A stretch of 64,000 nt of DNA from Microbacterium indicum DSM 19969 (GCF_000422385.1 NZ_AULR01000002.1:124001-188000), one strand, 5' to 3'. Numbered from the stretch's first letter, positions 1 to 8,542 are shown. A program made the numbers and translations. Notes: a model not told the origin generated them from the letters alone.

Positions 1-1446
1 CGACCAGGCGACCCGCACGATGCGGTCATATGCGCGCAGGGTGATGTGGCCCCGATCGAGCGCGCCGTCGAGCACCGAACGCGCGCCCGCGTCGAGCGGG
101 TGCGGCCCCGAGCGGAGCCACGTGCCCGCGACCTCGCCGTTGGTCCGCCACGGGGTCTCGGCCAGCCGTCGGGCCGCGCGCTCGCGCGCCTCCCTGACCC
201 GATCGCGCGCCGCGGCCGTCGTCACGAGCGCGCGATCCCCGTCGATCCGCGAGACGCGCTGCATGCGCATGTCGATGTCGACGCGGTCGAGGAGCGGGCC
301 GGAGATCTTGCCCGCGTAGCGGCGCACCTCGGCGGGCGAGCAGGTGCACGCGCCTCCCGCGACGCCGAACTCCCCGCAGGGGCAGGGATTCATGGCCAGG
401 ACGAGCTGGAAGCGCGCGGGGAAGCTCGCCGTGAACCCCGAACGATGGATCTCGATCGCCCCGAGCTCGAGCGGCTGGCGGAGCGCGTCGAGCACGGAGC
501 GCGGCGCCTCGGCGACCTCGTCGATGAACAGGACGCCGCGGGATGCGCGGGCGATCGCGCCGGGGCTCGCGCGGCGGGATCCGCCGCCCACGAGCGCGGC
601 GAGGGTCGCCGAGTGATGCGGCGCCTCGAACGGCGGGGTGCGCGACAGCGACGCGACGCGCTCGCCCGTGAGGGACCGGATCGACGCGACCTCGAGCGCC
701 GCGTCGTCGCCGAGCGGCGGGAGGATCCCCGGCAGCCGCCGCGCGAGCATCGTCTTGCCGGCGCCGGGCGGGCCGGACATCAGCATGTGGTGACCGCCCG
801 CCGCGGCGACGAGGAGCGTGTCGACGGCCTGCGGCTGACCCACGACGTCGGCCAGGTCGAGCACCTCCGCCGGGGCGCCGGCGGGCGGCGGCGCTGCGGG
901 GGCGTCGATCGGCTCGACCATCGGCTCGTCGACGTCGGCGCCGTGCAGCAGAGCGACCTGCGCGAGCGTGCGCACCCCCGTGATCTCGGCTCCCGTGACG
1001 AGCTCGGCCTCGGCCCGGTTCTCCTCGGGGACGACGATCCGCGGGCGCCCCGCGCGGACGGCCGCGACGACCGACGGCAGCACGCCGGGGACCGCGCGGA
1101 CGCGCCCGTCGAGGCCGAGCTCGCCGATGTGCACCGTGCGGGCGAGCGACTCGGGGTCGAGCCGGCCGTCGGTCGCGAGCGCCGCGACGGCGATCGCGAG
1201 GTCGAATGCCGATCCCTGCTTGGGCAGGCTCGCGGGGGACAGGTTGACGGTCAGCCGCCGGTCGGGCAGTCGGAGACCGCTGTTCTCGCTCGCGTTCATG
1301 ACGCGGCGCACGGCCTCGCCGAGCGACTTGTCGGGCATGCCGATGAGCCGGAAGTCGGGCTTGTGCTGCGTGATGTCGGCCTCGACCTCGATGAGGGATC
1401 CCGCGAGCCCCGTGAGCGCGACGGCCCAGGTGCGGGCGACGATCAT
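1..1446 (-). CDS. comM: YifB/ComM family Mg-chelatase-like AAA+ ATPase, C-terminus cut by window edge
   Basis: About 482 codons are visible from ATG at 1446; the gene runs off the left edge, probably missing only some 25 residues of a family usually near 500-510. The N-terminal part (about residues 1-175) is the Lon-S5-like ChlI domain; the AAA+ part has Walker A GPPGAGKT near residue 223 and Walker B-like GVLFIDE, followed by a Cys-rich stretch (MNPCPCGE, CTCSP) and the C-terminal Mg_chelatase region. Family members act as hexameric branch-migration helicases in natural transformation (ComM of Vibrio and Acinetobacter); many non-transformable bacteria also carry them. The start overlaps the yraN stop as ATGA, so the two are translationally coupled. 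In actinobacteria dprA usually follows, which would lie beyond the edge. Function in this organism is inferred from family. Confidence 0.95.
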   Translation of the reverse strand, partial: MIVARTWAVALTGLAGSLIEVEADITQHKPDFRLIGMPDKSLGEAVRRVMNASENSGLRLPDRRLTVNLSPASLPKQGSAFDLAIAVAALATDGRLDPESLARTVHIGELGLDGRVRAVPGVLPSVVAAVRAGRPRIVVPEENRAEAELVTGAEITGVRTLAQVALLHGADVDEPMVEPIDAPAAPPPAGAPAEVLDLADVVGQPQAVDTLLVAAAGGHHMLMSGPPGAGKTMLARRLPGILPPLGDDAALEVASIRSLTGERVASLSRTPPFEAPHHSATLAALVGGGSRRASPGAIARASRGVLFIDEVAEAPRSVLDALRQPLELGAIEIHRSGFTASFPARFQLVLAMNPCPCGEFGVAGGACTCSPAEVRRYAGKISGPLLDRVDIDMRMQRVSRIDGDRALVTTAAARDRVREARERAARRLAETPWRTNGEVAGTWLRSGPHPLDAGARSVLDGALDRGHITLRAYDRIVRVAWS

Positions 1447-1805
1447 CGGAGCCCCTCGAGGTGCTCGATCCGCGCGCTCTCGGGTTCGCGCCCCGTGATC
1501 GCGATCGCGTCGACCCGCATCACGAGGCCCCGCGCCCGCTCGGGGTGGGCTCGCACCCACGCGTGCCCGAGCCGCCACAGCCGGCGCACCTTCTCGTCGT
1601 CGAGCGCCTCGAGGGGGTGCCCGTAGCGCGTGCTCGTGCGGGTCTTGACCTCGACGATCGCGAGGACCCGTCCGCGCGCCGCGACGATGTCGAGCTCGCC
1701 CTCGGCGCAGCGCCAGTTGCGGTCGAGCACCTCGTACCCGGCGAGGGCGAGGTGCCGGGCGGCGCGTTCCTCGCCGGCCGCTCCGAGTGTCGTGTTGTGG
1801 GTCAT
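1443..1805 (-). CDS. yraN: YraN/UPF0102 family protein, putative endonuclease-like
   Basis: 120 residues from ATG at 1805 (MTHNTTLGAAGEERAARHL). The order of conserved residues is that of UPF0102: GxxGEExAARxL at the N-terminus, then NWRCAEGELDIVA and VEVKTRTS, a PD-(D/E)XK-like core (E..ELD..EVK) shared with Holliday-junction-resolvase-like nucleases. No activity is established for the family. The stop overlaps the ATG of the comM-like gene by four bases, so the pair is an operon. Conserved yraN-comM-dprA linkage suggests a DNA-processing role, which is inference. Confidence 0.93.
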   Translation of the reverse strand: MTHNTTLGAAGEERAARHLALAGYEVLDRNWRCAEGELDIVAARGRVLAIVEVKTRTSTRYGHPLEALDDEKVRRLWRLGHAWVRAHPERARGLVMRVDAIAITGREPESARIEHLEGLR

Positions 1806-1933
1806 GACCGACACGGTGCCGTGCGGGGGCGACGTCGTGCGGCGCGCGAAGCGCCGAAAGGGGCCGTTCCGTGGATCGACGCCGGGATCCGCGTCCTGTG
1901 GACGCGCTGACCCGGCCCCCGACACGCCCGAGG

Positions 1934-1945
1934 CAGACTGGGGGC
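1934..1945 (+). promoter_or_regulatory. Putative leaderless promoter of xerC (-10 CAGACT)
   Basis: CAGACT at 1934-1939 is followed by six bases and then the ATG at 1946, which puts the expected transcription start on the start codon. There is no clear -35. The same spacing recurs at several other genes in the window, which supports both the promoter and the chosen xerC start. Confidence 0.45.
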
Positions 1946-2848
1946 ATGAGGATCTCGGAGGCGGCGGAGGCGTTCGCGGCGCACCTCGCGGACGTGCGCC
2001 GTCTCTCGCCCGCGACGGCGCGCGCCTATCGCGCCGACCTCGCGGATCTCGCGCGGGCCGCGGGCGACCTCGAGGTGTCGGAGGTCGACCTCGAGCATCT
2101 GCGCGACTGGCTCTGGCGCGCGGCGCAGCGCGGGGACGCACGCTCGACCCTCGCGCGGCGCACCTCCTCGGCGCGCGGCTTCTTCGCCTGGGCTCTCGAG
2201 TCGGGGCTCGCGGGCTCCGACCCGAGCCTGCGCCTCGTGACGCCGAAGAAGGGGCGCACGCTCCCGCGCGTGGCGACGGCGGACGGCCTCGCGGAGATGC
2301 TCGACGCCGCGCGATCGGCCGCGGAGGAGGGCGATTCGATCGCGCTGCGCGACCACGCGATCCTCGAGCTGCTCTACGGGTCGGGCATGCGCGTCGCCGA
2401 GCTCTGCGGGCTGGATCTCGCGGACCTCGATCTCGACCGGGCGACCGCGCGCGTCCTGGGCAAGGGATCCAAGGAGCGCGTCGTGCCCTTCGGCGCACCG
2501 GCGCGGCGCGCGGCCGAGGCGTATCTCGTGCGCGCGCGGCCCGTGCTCGCGGCGCGCGCCGACGACGAGTCGCGGGCGCTGCTCCTCGGCGCGCGGGGTC
2601 GCCGGATCGGCCCACGCGCGGTGTACGACCTCGTCGCCCGCACCGTCGGCCCCCTCGTCGGCTCGAGCGCCGTCGGGCCGCACGCTCTGCGCCACTCGGC
2701 GGCGACCCATCTGCTCGACGGGGGCGCGGACCTGCGCGCGGTGCAGGAGATCCTCGGCCACGCGAGCCTCGGCACCACCCAGATCTATACGCACGTGTCG
2801 AGCGAGCGGCTCGCGGCGGCGTACCGGCTCGCGCACCCGCGGGCGTAG
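1946..2848 (+). CDS. xerC: Tyrosine recombinase XerC
   Basis: 300 residues from ATG 1946 ([10 protein letters not shown]). The N-terminal SAM-like core-binding domain covers about residues 1-90, the catalytic domain the rest. All tyrosine recombinase residues are visible: R149 (GSGMRVAEL), K176 (KGSKERV), H246 and R249 ([10 protein letters not shown]), H272 (LGHASLGTT) and nucleophile Y281 (QIYTHVS). Xer enzymes resolve chromosome dimers at dif with a second Xer protein. The position beside comM/yraN and upstream of rpsB is the usual chromosomal site of actinobacterial xerC; there are no phage genes or att repeats nearby, so this is not a mobile integrase. A longer reading from 1871 exists but overlaps the putative promoter. 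Confidence 0.95.
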   Translation: MRISEAAEAFAAHLADVRRLSPATARAYRADLADLARAAGDLEVSEVDLEHLRDWLWRAAQRGDARSTLARRTSSARGFFAWALESGLAGSDPSLRLVTPKKGRTLPRVATADGLAEMLDAARSAAEEGDSIALRDHAILELLYGSGMRVAELCGLDLADLDLDRATARVLGKGSKERVVPFGAPARRAAEAYLVRARPVLAARADDESRALLLGARGRRIGPRAVYDLVARTVGPLVGSSAVGPHALRHSAATHLLDGGADLRAVQEILGHASLGTTQIYTHVSSERLAAAYRLAHPRA

Positions 2849-2851
2849 GCC

Positions 2852-3364
2852 TCAGACCGGCAGGAGCACGGGCCGCTCCCGCGCGCCCAGCAGCGCGAGG
2901 GGATCGATGTACTCGCCGTCGCGGCGGACCCCGAGGTGCAGCGCGCCCGGCGCGGTGTGCCCGCCGGACGCGAGCGCTCCGACGACGCCGCCGCGCGCGA
3001 CACGGTCGCCGGGGGAGAGGTCGCTCGCGACGGGCTCGATCGTCGACACGAGGCCGCCGCCGTGGTCGATCGTGACGAGCGGCCTGTCGACGACCGTCCC
3101 GACGAAAGCCACGACGCCGTCGTCGGGCGCGACGACGCTCGACGGGTCGGCGACCGCGACGTCGACGCCGCGGTGGCCGGGGCCGTAGTCGTGGGCGGGT
3201 GCCTCCCACGGGCGGACGACCGCGGCGACGCCGCCCGGCCAGACCCAGGATCCGGCGTGAGCGGACCCCGAAGGGGCGGGATCGGCGCCGGCGGGAGACG
3301 CGGGGACGAGGACGAGGAGCGCGGCGACGGCGGAGGCGGCCACGGCGCGTGCGGGGATGCTCAT
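2852..3364 (-). CDS. Secreted M23/LytM-like peptidase-fold protein, possibly inactive
   Basis: 170 residues from ATG 3364. A Sec signal peptide is clear (MSIPARAVAASAVAALLV, Ala-rich core, cleavage likely after PAGA). The rest is one LytM domain: the first metal motif HRGVD is intact, but the usual HxH motif reads ALH (GALHLGVRRDG), so the first His of the pair is replaced by Ala. The domain ends in the typical YIDPLALL. Intact M23 enzymes cleave peptidoglycan cross-bridges; degenerate LytM proteins instead activate amidases. Actinobacteria commonly have a gene of this type divergent from rpsB. The gene is convergent with xerC, with three bases between the stops. Confidence 0.88.
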   Translation of the reverse strand: MSIPARAVAASAVAALLVLVPASPAGADPAPSGSAHAGSWVWPGGVAAVVRPWEAPAHDYGPGHRGVDVAVADPSSVVAPDDGVVAFVGTVVDRPLVTIDHGGGLVSTIEPVASDLSPGDRVARGGVVGALASGGHTAPGALHLGVRRDGEYIDPLALLGARERPVLLPV

Positions 3365-3404
3365 GCGCCCACCCTCCGCGCATTCCGCGCCGTGCGCGCC
3401 GAAC

Positions 3405-3413
3405 TGTGGACAA
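3405..3413 (-). promoter_or_regulatory. DnaA-box-like nonamer
   Basis: On the minus strand this reads TTGTCCACA, a perfect match to the actinobacterial DnaA box consensus. It lies between the M23 gene and the rpsB promoter. It is a single site, so it is not an origin; a regulatory DnaA contact or chance are both possible. A partial copy (GTCCACA, minus strand) lies at 3431-3437. Confidence 0.35.
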
Positions 3414-3465
3414 GTCGCGCAGATCCCGCCTGTGGACGCGCGTACGGGACGGGCCGCGGCGCTGA

Positions 3466-3471
3466 TACACT
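3466..3471 (+). promoter_or_regulatory. Putative rpsB -10 element (TACACT)
   Basis: TGATACACT gives a good -10 hexamer at 3466-3471 about 180 bases before the rpsB start codon. No convincing -35 precedes it. Transcription from here would make a long structured leader for rpsB. Confidence 0.4.
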
Positions 3472-3479
3472 GGAGGTCG

Positions 3480-3568
3480 CACCCCGCATGTCGGGGTGAC
3501 TTCGCGTGCTCACAGCGGCTTAGGCCGCGTCGCCGCTTCCCCCGGTCCCTCCTCGGAGGGCGGAAGCG
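3480..3568 (+). promoter_or_regulatory. Structured rpsB leader with three hairpins
   Basis: Three inverted repeats lie in a row in the untranslated leader: CACCCCG 3480-3486 with CGGGGTG 3492-3498 (5-base loop); GCGGC 3515-3519 with GCCGC 3524-3528 (TTAG loop); and a two-part stem, CGCTTCC 3534-3540 with GGAAGCG 3562-3568, enclosing CCCTCC 3547-3552 with GGAGGG 3555-3560. S2 autoregulation through the rpsB leader is known in enterobacteria; whether this unrelated leader does the same is inference. Confidence 0.45.
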
Positions 3569-3638
3569 CGTCGGGCACCAGGATCGCCGGCACCCGCCGG
3601 ACATCAACCGAATCGGTGCGCTCAGCGCGCCCCTACGC

Positions 3639-3644
3639 AAGGAG
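3639..3644 (+). promoter_or_regulatory. rpsB ribosome binding site
   Basis: AAGGAG seven bases before ATG 3652; it fixes the rpsB start against the longer in-frame reading from 3496. Confidence 0.8.
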
Positions 3645-3651
3645 AACGGCC

Positions 3652-4488
3652 ATGGCCGTCGTCACTATCCGCCAGCTGCTCGACAGCGGCGTCCACTTCG
3701 GACACCAGACCCGCCGGTGGAACCCGAAGGTGAAGCGCTTCATCCTCACGGAGCGCAGCGGTATCCACATCATCGACCTCCAGCAGTCGCTGACGTACAT
3801 CGACCAGGCGTACGACTTTGTCAAGGAGACGGTCGCGCACGGCGGCACGATCCTCTTCGTCGGCACGAAGAAGCAGGCCCAGGAGGTGCTCGCCGAGCAG
3901 GCGACCCGCGTCGGCCAGCCCTACGTCAACGAGCGCTGGCTCGGCGGCCTCCTCACCAACTTCCAGACGGTGTCGAAGCGCCTCGCGCGCATGAAGGAGC
4001 TCGAGGAGCTCGACTTCGACGACCCCGCCGGCACGGGCTTCACGAAGAAGGAGCTCCTCCTCAAGAAGCGCGAGCTCGACAAGCTCCACAAGTCGCTCGG
4101 CGGCATCCGCAACCTCACGAAGACGCCGTCGGCCCTGTGGGTCGTCGACGCCAAGCGCGAGCACCTCGCGATCGACGAGGCGCGCAAGCTGGGCATCCCC
4201 GTCATCGGCATCCTCGACACGAACGTCGACCCCGACGACCTCGCGTACCCGATCCCGGGCAACGACGACGCCATCCGCTCGGTGGGCCTGCTCACCCGCG
4301 TGATCGCCGACGCCGCGGCCGAGGGCCTGCAGCAGAAGCACAACCCCGAGGGCGACGAGGCGGCCGAGCCGCTCGCCGAGTGGGAGCAGGAGCTGCTCCA
4401 GGGCGGCGAGGCCGAGGCCGCTGAGGCCCCCGCCGAGGCGCCCGAGGCCGAGGCCCCCGCGGCCGAGGCGACTCCCGCCGCGGAGTGA
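3652..4488 (+). CDS. rpsB: 30S ribosomal protein S2
   Basis: 278 residues from ATG 3652 ([27 protein letters not shown]-type start, the S2 signature). The core covers about residues 1-230, with the conserved [18 protein letters not shown] and DTNVDPD segments. The C-terminal ~45 residues are a low-complexity Glu/Ala/Pro tail ([13 protein letters not shown]), common in actinobacterial S2. The protein assembles late on the 30S subunit and is needed for S1 or mRNA binding. It is the first gene of the rpsB-tsf-pyrH-frr-cdsA block. Confidence 0.98.
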   Translation: MAVVTIRQLLDSGVHFGHQTRRWNPKVKRFILTERSGIHIIDLQQSLTYIDQAYDFVKETVAHGGTILFVGTKKQAQEVLAEQATRVGQPYVNERWLGGLLTNFQTVSKRLARMKELEELDFDDPAGTGFTKKELLLKKRELDKLHKSLGGIRNLTKTPSALWVVDAKREHLAIDEARKLGIPVIGILDTNVDPDDLAYPIPGNDDAIRSVGLLTRVIADAAAEGLQQKHNPEGDEAAEPLAEWEQELLQGGEAEAAEAPAEAPEAEAPAAEATPAAE

Positions 4489-4493
4489 TCGCC

Positions 4494-4529
4494 ACGAGGG
4501 CGGGTGCCGACTGCGGCGCCCGCCCTCGT
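4494..4529 (+). terminator. Hairpin between rpsB and tsf
   Basis: ACGAGGGCGGG (4494-4504) pairs with CCCGCCCTCGT (4519-4529) and the stem extends inward through T-G and GCC/GGC to about 15 pairs with a six-base loop. No U-tract follows. It may end part of the rpsB transcripts or stabilise a processed end; tsf seems to have its own -10 downstream. Confidence 0.6.
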
Positions 4530-4547
4530 TCGTGCGACCTCGCACCC

Positions 4548-4553
4548 TAGACT
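4548..4553 (+). promoter_or_regulatory. Putative tsf -10 element (TAGACT)
   Basis: TAGACT downstream of the rpsB-tsf hairpin, leaving a leader of about 40 bases with an AAGGGG ribosome binding site at 4583-4588 before ATG 4600. Confidence 0.4.
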
Positions 4554-4599
4554 TGAACTGACTCCGGTCCACCTCCGAAACCAAGGGGAAAAGCCACTC

Positions 4600-5427
4600 A
4601 TGGCAAACTTCACGATCGCCGACATCAAGGCTCTCCGCGAGCAGCTCGGCACCGGCATGGTCGACACCAAGAAGGCCCTCGAAGAGGCCGACGGCGACCT
4701 GGACAAGGCCGTCGAGATCCTGCGCCTCAAGGGCGCCAAGGGCAACGCCAAGCGCGCCGACCGCGACGCGTCCGAGGGCCTCGTCGCCGCCGTCGACAAC
4801 GGAACGTCGGCGACGATGATCCAGCTCGGCTGCGAGACCGACTTCGTCGCGAAGAACGACAAGTTCATCGCGCTGGCCGACAAGGTCCTCGCCGCCGTCG
4901 CCGCCGCGGGCGCCGACTCGGTCGAGGCCGCTCTCGCCGCCCCGGTCGACGGCACGACCGTCGCCCAGCTCATCGAGGACGACGCCGCCGTCATCGGCGA
5001 GAAGCTCGAGCTCAAGGGCGCCTCGACGCTCTCGGGCGACGCCTTCCAGATCTACCTCCACAAGACGAGCAAGGACCTGCCCCCGCAGGTCGGCGTCGTC
5101 GTCGCCTACTCGGGTGACGACGCCGAGACCGCCCGTTCGATCGCCCAGCACATCTCGTTCGCCGCGCCCGAGTACCTCACGCGCGACGAGGTTCCCGCCG
5201 AGGTCGTCGACAAGGAGCGCGAGATCGTCACCGAGATCTCGAAGAACGAGGGCAAGCCCGAGGCTGCTCTGCCCAAGATCGTCGAGGGCCGCGTGAACGC
5301 GTTCTTCAAGCAGGTCGTCCTGCTCGACCAGGCGTACGCGAAGGACAACAAGCTCTCGATCGCGAAGGTCGCCGCCGACGCGGGCCTCGCCATCTCGGGC
5401 TTCAGCCGCTTCAAGGTCGGCGCGTAA
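4600..5427 (+). CDS. tsf: Elongation factor Ts
   Basis: 275 residues from ATG 4600 (MANFTIADIKALREQLGTGMVDTKKALEE). The N-terminal UBA-like domain (about 1-55) carries the conserved TGxGMxDxKKAL; the core TDFVAKN (residues near 80-87) contacts EF-Tu, where the Asp-Phe pair disturbs the Mg2+ site to release GDP. Two EF-Ts repeats follow. The length is normal for an actinobacterial EF-Ts with a full dimerisation domain. Confidence 0.98.
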   Translation: MANFTIADIKALREQLGTGMVDTKKALEEADGDLDKAVEILRLKGAKGNAKRADRDASEGLVAAVDNGTSATMIQLGCETDFVAKNDKFIALADKVLAAVAAAGADSVEAALAAPVDGTTVAQLIEDDAAVIGEKLELKGASTLSGDAFQIYLHKTSKDLPPQVGVVVAYSGDDAETARSIAQHISFAAPEYLTRDEVPAEVVDKEREIVTEISKNEGKPEAALPKIVEGRVNAFFKQVVLLDQAYAKDNKLSIAKVAADAGLAISGFSRFKVGA

Positions 5428-5442
5428 GCACCGTCCGACGGC

Positions 5443-5485
5443 CAGGAGGGCCCGGATCCGCATCACGCGGGTCCGGGCCCTCCTG
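5443..5485 (+). terminator. Long hairpin after tsf
   Basis: The 19-base arm 5443-5461 (beginning CAGGAGGGCCCGGA) pairs with 5467-5485 with one G-T wobble and the five-base loop ATCAC. No U-tract follows. Its position right after tsf makes it the likely end of the rpsB-tsf unit. Confidence 0.75.
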
Positions 5486-5541
5486 CCGTTCGGGGCGTGT
5501 CCACAGCCGCGGCGCGGAAAGATGGGACGGATGCCCCTGCG

Positions 5542-5547
5542 CTAGCG
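5542..5547 (+). promoter_or_regulatory. Putative pyrH -10 element (TAGCGT)
   Basis: TAGCGT lies past the tsf hairpin and about 43 bases before the GTG of pyrH, which has a GAGAGGA ribosome binding site. The -35 is not clear. Confidence 0.35.
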
Positions 5548-5590
5548 TGGGCATCGCGACCTGCACCCCCGCCGAGAGGAACCCACGATC

Positions 5591-6301
5591 GTGTCCAGCG
5601 CCACCCGCCGCGTCCTGCTGAAGCTCTCGGGAGAAGCGTTCGGGGGTGGACAGCTCGGCGTCGCCCCGTCGGTGGTCGGCGAGATCGCCGCGCAGATCGC
5701 CGAGGCCGCGAAGCAGGTCGAGATCGCGATCGTCGTCGGCGGCGGCAACTTCTTCCGCGGAGCCGAGCTCTCGAAGAGCGGCATGGATCGCTCGCGCGCC
5801 GACTACATGGGCATGCTCGGGACCGTCATGAACGCCCTCGCGCTGCAGGACTTCCTCGAGCAGGCCGGCGCCGAGACCCGCGTCCAGTCGGCCATCGAGA
5901 TGCGCCAGGTCGCCGAGCCCTACGTGCCGCGCCGCGCGGAGCGCCACCTCGAGAAGGGCCGCATCGTCATCTTCGGCGCCGGCGCGGGCCTGCCCTACTT
6001 CTCGACCGACACCGTCGCGGCGCAGCGCGCGCTCGAGATCCGCGCCCAGGAGGTCCTCGTCGCGAAGAACGGCGTCGACGGCGTCTACACCGCCGACCCG
6101 CGCGTCGTCGAGACGGCGACCCGCCTCGACCACGTGACGTACGGCGACGCCCTCGTCAAGGGCCTCAAGGTCGTCGACTCGACGGCGTTCAGCCTGTGCA
6201 TGGACAACGGCATGAACATGCGCGTGTTCGGCATGGAGCCGGCCGGCAACGTCACGCGGGCGCTCCTCGGCGAGCAGATCGGCACGCTGGTCACGCGCTG
6301 A
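5591..6301 (+). CDS. pyrH: UMP kinase (uridylate kinase)
   Basis: 236 residues from GTG 5591 ([11 protein letters not shown]). It is an amino-acid-kinase fold enzyme: KLSGE phosphate loop, GGGNFFRG, the Asp-Tyr-Met-Gly (DYMGMLGT) segment, TDTVAAQRA and a uridine-binding VDGVYTADP. It phosphorylates UMP to UDP with ATP and is the essential bacterial type, unrelated to eukaryotic UMP/CMP kinase. The conserved placement between tsf and frr is seen in most bacteria. Confidence 0.97.
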   Translation: MSSATRRVLLKLSGEAFGGGQLGVAPSVVGEIAAQIAEAAKQVEIAIVVGGGNFFRGAELSKSGMDRSRADYMGMLGTVMNALALQDFLEQAGAETRVQSAIEMRQVAEPYVPRRAERHLEKGRIVIFGAGAGLPYFSTDTVAAQRALEIRAQEVLVAKNGVDGVYTADPRVVETATRLDHVTYGDALVKGLKVVDSTAFSLCMDNGMNMRVFGMEPAGNVTRALLGEQIGTLVTR

Positions 6302-6337
6302 CACTGCGCGGCGCGGCGGTCGCGAGCGCGGGCCCCG

Positions 6338-6343
6338 CTAGAA
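6338..6343 (+). promoter_or_regulatory. Putative frr -10 element (TAGAAT)
   Basis: TAGAAT is a near-consensus -10 about 32 bases before the frr GTG, which has GGAG upstream. It would let frr-cdsA-divIVA-like be transcribed without pyrH. Confidence 0.45.
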
Positions 6344-6375
6344 TTCTCTGAGCTACACCGACGAATGGAGTCACC

Positions 6376-6930
6376 GTGATCGCCGACGTTCTGGCCGATG
6401 CCACGAGCCGCATGGACCGAGCCGTGGAGGCCGCGAAGGAGGACTTCGCGACCGTGCGCACGGGCCGCGCCAACCCGCAGATGTTCCAGCGCATCATGGT
6501 CGACTACTACGGCACGCCCACGCCGCTGCAGCAGCTCGCCTCGATGCAGAACCCCGAGGCCCGCACGATCGTCGTGACGCCCTACGACAAGTCGGCTCTC
6601 AAGGCGATCGAGGACGCGATCCGCGACATGCCGAACCTCGGGGCGAACCCGACGAACGACGGCACGGTCGTGCGGATCACGATGCCCGAGCTCACCGAGG
6701 AGCGCCGCAAGGAGTACGTCAAGATCGTGCGCGCGAAGGGCGAGGACGGCAAGGTCCGCGTCCGCGGGATCCGCCGTCAGTCGAAGGACGACCTCGACGC
6801 GCTGAAGGACGAGATCGGCGAGGACGAGATCGCCCGCGGCGAGAAGGACCTCGACGCCCTGACGAAGAAGCACGTCGACGCGATCGACGACGCGCTGAAG
6901 GTCAAGGAAGCCGAGCTCCTCGAGGTCTGA
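6376..6930 (+). CDS. frr: Ribosome recycling factor
   Basis: 184 residues from GTG 6376, the family's usual length. The N- and C-terminal helices of the three-helix domain I flank a small beta domain II; the conserved [28 protein letters not shown] and [14 protein letters not shown] segments are present. It splits post-termination ribosomes together with EF-G. The stop overlaps the cdsA start (TGATG), so the two are coupled. Confidence 0.98.
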   Translation: MIADVLADATSRMDRAVEAAKEDFATVRTGRANPQMFQRIMVDYYGTPTPLQQLASMQNPEARTIVVTPYDKSALKAIEDAIRDMPNLGANPTNDGTVVRITMPELTEERRKEYVKIVRAKGEDGKVRVRGIRRQSKDDLDALKDEIGEDEIARGEKDLDALTKKHVDAIDDALKVKEAELLEV

Positions 6931-7979
6931 TGATGACCGCCGAGTCCGCAGAGGGTCCGGTGCCGGAGGATCCGGCCGCCGATCCGGCGCGCCCGGCTCA
7001 CGTGTCGCTGCACGACCGCGTGAGCGGCGCCCGCGGCGACCTCGAGCAGCGCGCGCAGCAGGCGCGCGACCAGCTCGAGCAGAAGGTCGAGCACGCGCGC
7101 GACCAGTTCGAGGCGACCAACGAGCGCATCAAGAAGCGCACGGGTCGCGATCTCTTCGCCGCGATCGGCGTCGGCGTCGTCGCGGGCCTCGGCCTGCTCG
7201 CCGCGCTGCTGTTCGCGAAGGTCGTCTTCGTCATCGCCGCCGTGATCATCGCGGGCGCGGCCGTCGTCGAGCTCTCGGCGGCGCTGCGCGCGCGTGGGCG
7301 CCGGATCGACCTCGCGCCCCAGCTCATCGGCACGGCCGCGATCATGATCGCGGCCTACTGGTTCGCGATGCCCGTCGTGTGGACGGCGCTGTTCTTCGCC
7401 CTCGCCCTCATCATCGTGTGGCGGGTGCTGAGCCAGATGATGGCGCGCGACGGCCGCGTCTACGCGTCGATCTTCAGCGACATCGTCGTCGGCTGCTTCG
7501 TTCCGATCTACATCCCGCTGCTCGCGAGCGCGGCGCTCATGCTGGCGCGCGGCGACGGCGGCGAGTGGTGGGTGCTCGGCTTCCTCATCGTCGTGGTCGT
7601 CTCCGACACGAGCGCCTACGCCTCGGGCCTCCTCTTCGGCCGCGGCGGGCGCCACAAGCTCGCGCCGTCGATCAGCCCCGGGAAGACGTGGGAGGGCTTC
7701 TACGGGGCCCTCGCGATGGGCGCCGTCGCCGGTGTCCTCGTGGCGATCTTCCTCCTCGGCCTGCCGTGGTGGTCCGGGATCGTCTTCGGCGTCGTCCTCG
7801 TCGGCGCCGCGACCCTCGGCGACCTCGGCGAGTCGATGATCAAGCGCGACCTCGGCGTCAAGGACATGAGCTCGATCCTTCCGGGCCACGGCGGGATCCT
7901 CGACCGGCTCGACAGCATCCTCCCGTCCGCCGCCGTGGCGCTCGTCCTGTTCTTCTTCCTGGGGCCCCTCGCATCATGA
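6930..7979 (+). CDS. cdsA: Phosphatidate cytidylyltransferase
   Basis: 349 residues from ATG 6930 (a second ATG follows at 6933). The first ~75 residues are hydrophilic and coiled-coil-like (repeats of RDQLEQKVEHARDQFE). Several membrane helices follow from about residue 83. The CTP_transf_1 signature is near the C-terminus: SISPGKTWEGFYGAL and DLGESMIKRDLGVKDMSSILPGHGGILDRLDS. The enzyme makes CDP-diacylglycerol from CTP and phosphatidate for all phospholipids. The soluble N-terminal extension is longer than in the E. coli enzyme. The stop overlaps the next start (ATGA). Confidence 0.96.
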   Translation: MMTAESAEGPVPEDPAADPARPAHVSLHDRVSGARGDLEQRAQQARDQLEQKVEHARDQFEATNERIKKRTGRDLFAAIGVGVVAGLGLLAALLFAKVVFVIAAVIIAGAAVVELSAALRARGRRIDLAPQLIGTAAIMIAAYWFAMPVVWTALFFALALIIVWRVLSQMMARDGRVYASIFSDIVVGCFVPIYIPLLASAALMLARGDGGEWWVLGFLIVVVVSDTSAYASGLLFGRGGRHKLAPSISPGKTWEGFYGALAMGAVAGVLVAIFLLGLPWWSGIVFGVVLVGAATLGDLGESMIKRDLGVKDMSSILPGHGGILDRLDSILPSAAVALVLFFFLGPLAS

Positions 7980-8542
7980 CCGACACCCGAACCGCTCCCG
8001 CCGAGACCCCCTTCGTCCGCCTCACCGGCGGAAAGCGGGGATACGATCCCGAGGCGGTGGACGCCTTCCTCGCCTCGGCGCGGGAGACGTTCCAGAGCCG
8101 CTCGGCCGAGGTGACGAGCGCCGACGTCCGCACCGCCTCGTTCCCGCTCGTCCGCGGCGGGTACGAGATCGCGGTCGTCGATCAGGCGCTGGCCCGGCTC
8201 GAGGACGCCTTCGCGCGGCGCGAGCGCGACGCGGCGATCGACAGCGCCGGCGCGTCGGCCTGGGTCGACGGCGCCCGCGACGACGCGCAGGTGCTGCTCG
8301 CGCGCATGAGCCGCCCCGAGCGCCAGCGATTCGCGCGCGTCGGCCCGTTCTCGTCGGGCTACTCGGTGGCCGAGGTCGACGCCGTCGCGGCGCGCATCGC
8401 GCGCTACTTCGCGACGGGGGATCCGATCACGGTCGACCAGGTCCGCCGCGCCGCCTTCCGGCCGCAGCGCGGGGGCTATCGCGAGGAGCAGGTGGACGCG
8501 GCGCTCGACGCCGTCGTCCAGGTGATCCTCGCCGTCCGGTGA
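7976..8542 (+). CDS. DivIVA-domain repeat protein
   Basis: 188 residues from ATG 7976, coupled to cdsA by a four-base overlap. I see three or four short DivIVA-like modules of the type F-x3-x-x-GGYDxxxVDAFL: KRGYDPEAVDAFL near residue 20, RGGYEIAVVDQAL near 62, SSGYSVAEVDAVA near 125 and RGGYREEQVDAAL near 166. The modules are separated by short helical stretches instead of one long coiled coil. DivIVA/Wag31 proteins mark poles and septa; the small multi-module type is common in Actinobacteria but uncharacterised. A role in envelope growth is inferred from the cdsA neighbour. Confidence 0.8.
   Translation: MTDTRTAPAETPFVRLTGGKRGYDPEAVDAFLASARETFQSRSAEVTSADVRTASFPLVRGGYEIAVVDQALARLEDAFARRERDAAIDSAGASAWVDGARDDAQVLLARMSRPERQRFARVGPFSSGYSVAEVDAVAARIARYFATGDPITVDQVRRAAFRPQRGGYREEQVDAALDAVVQVILAVR

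Noticed and set aside
1946-2848. XerC as the integrase of a mobile element
   Set aside because: It has the standard chromosomal neighbours, no att repeats, no phage genes and no compositional shift.
3405-3437. Replication origin near the DnaA-box-like sites
   Set aside because: Only one perfect box; no dnaA, dnaN or A/T-rich unwinding region.
3622-5466. 614-codon leftward frame opposite rpsB and tsf
   Set aside because: It is rich in Leu/Arg/Asp and mirrors two certain genes on the other strand; no domain is visible.
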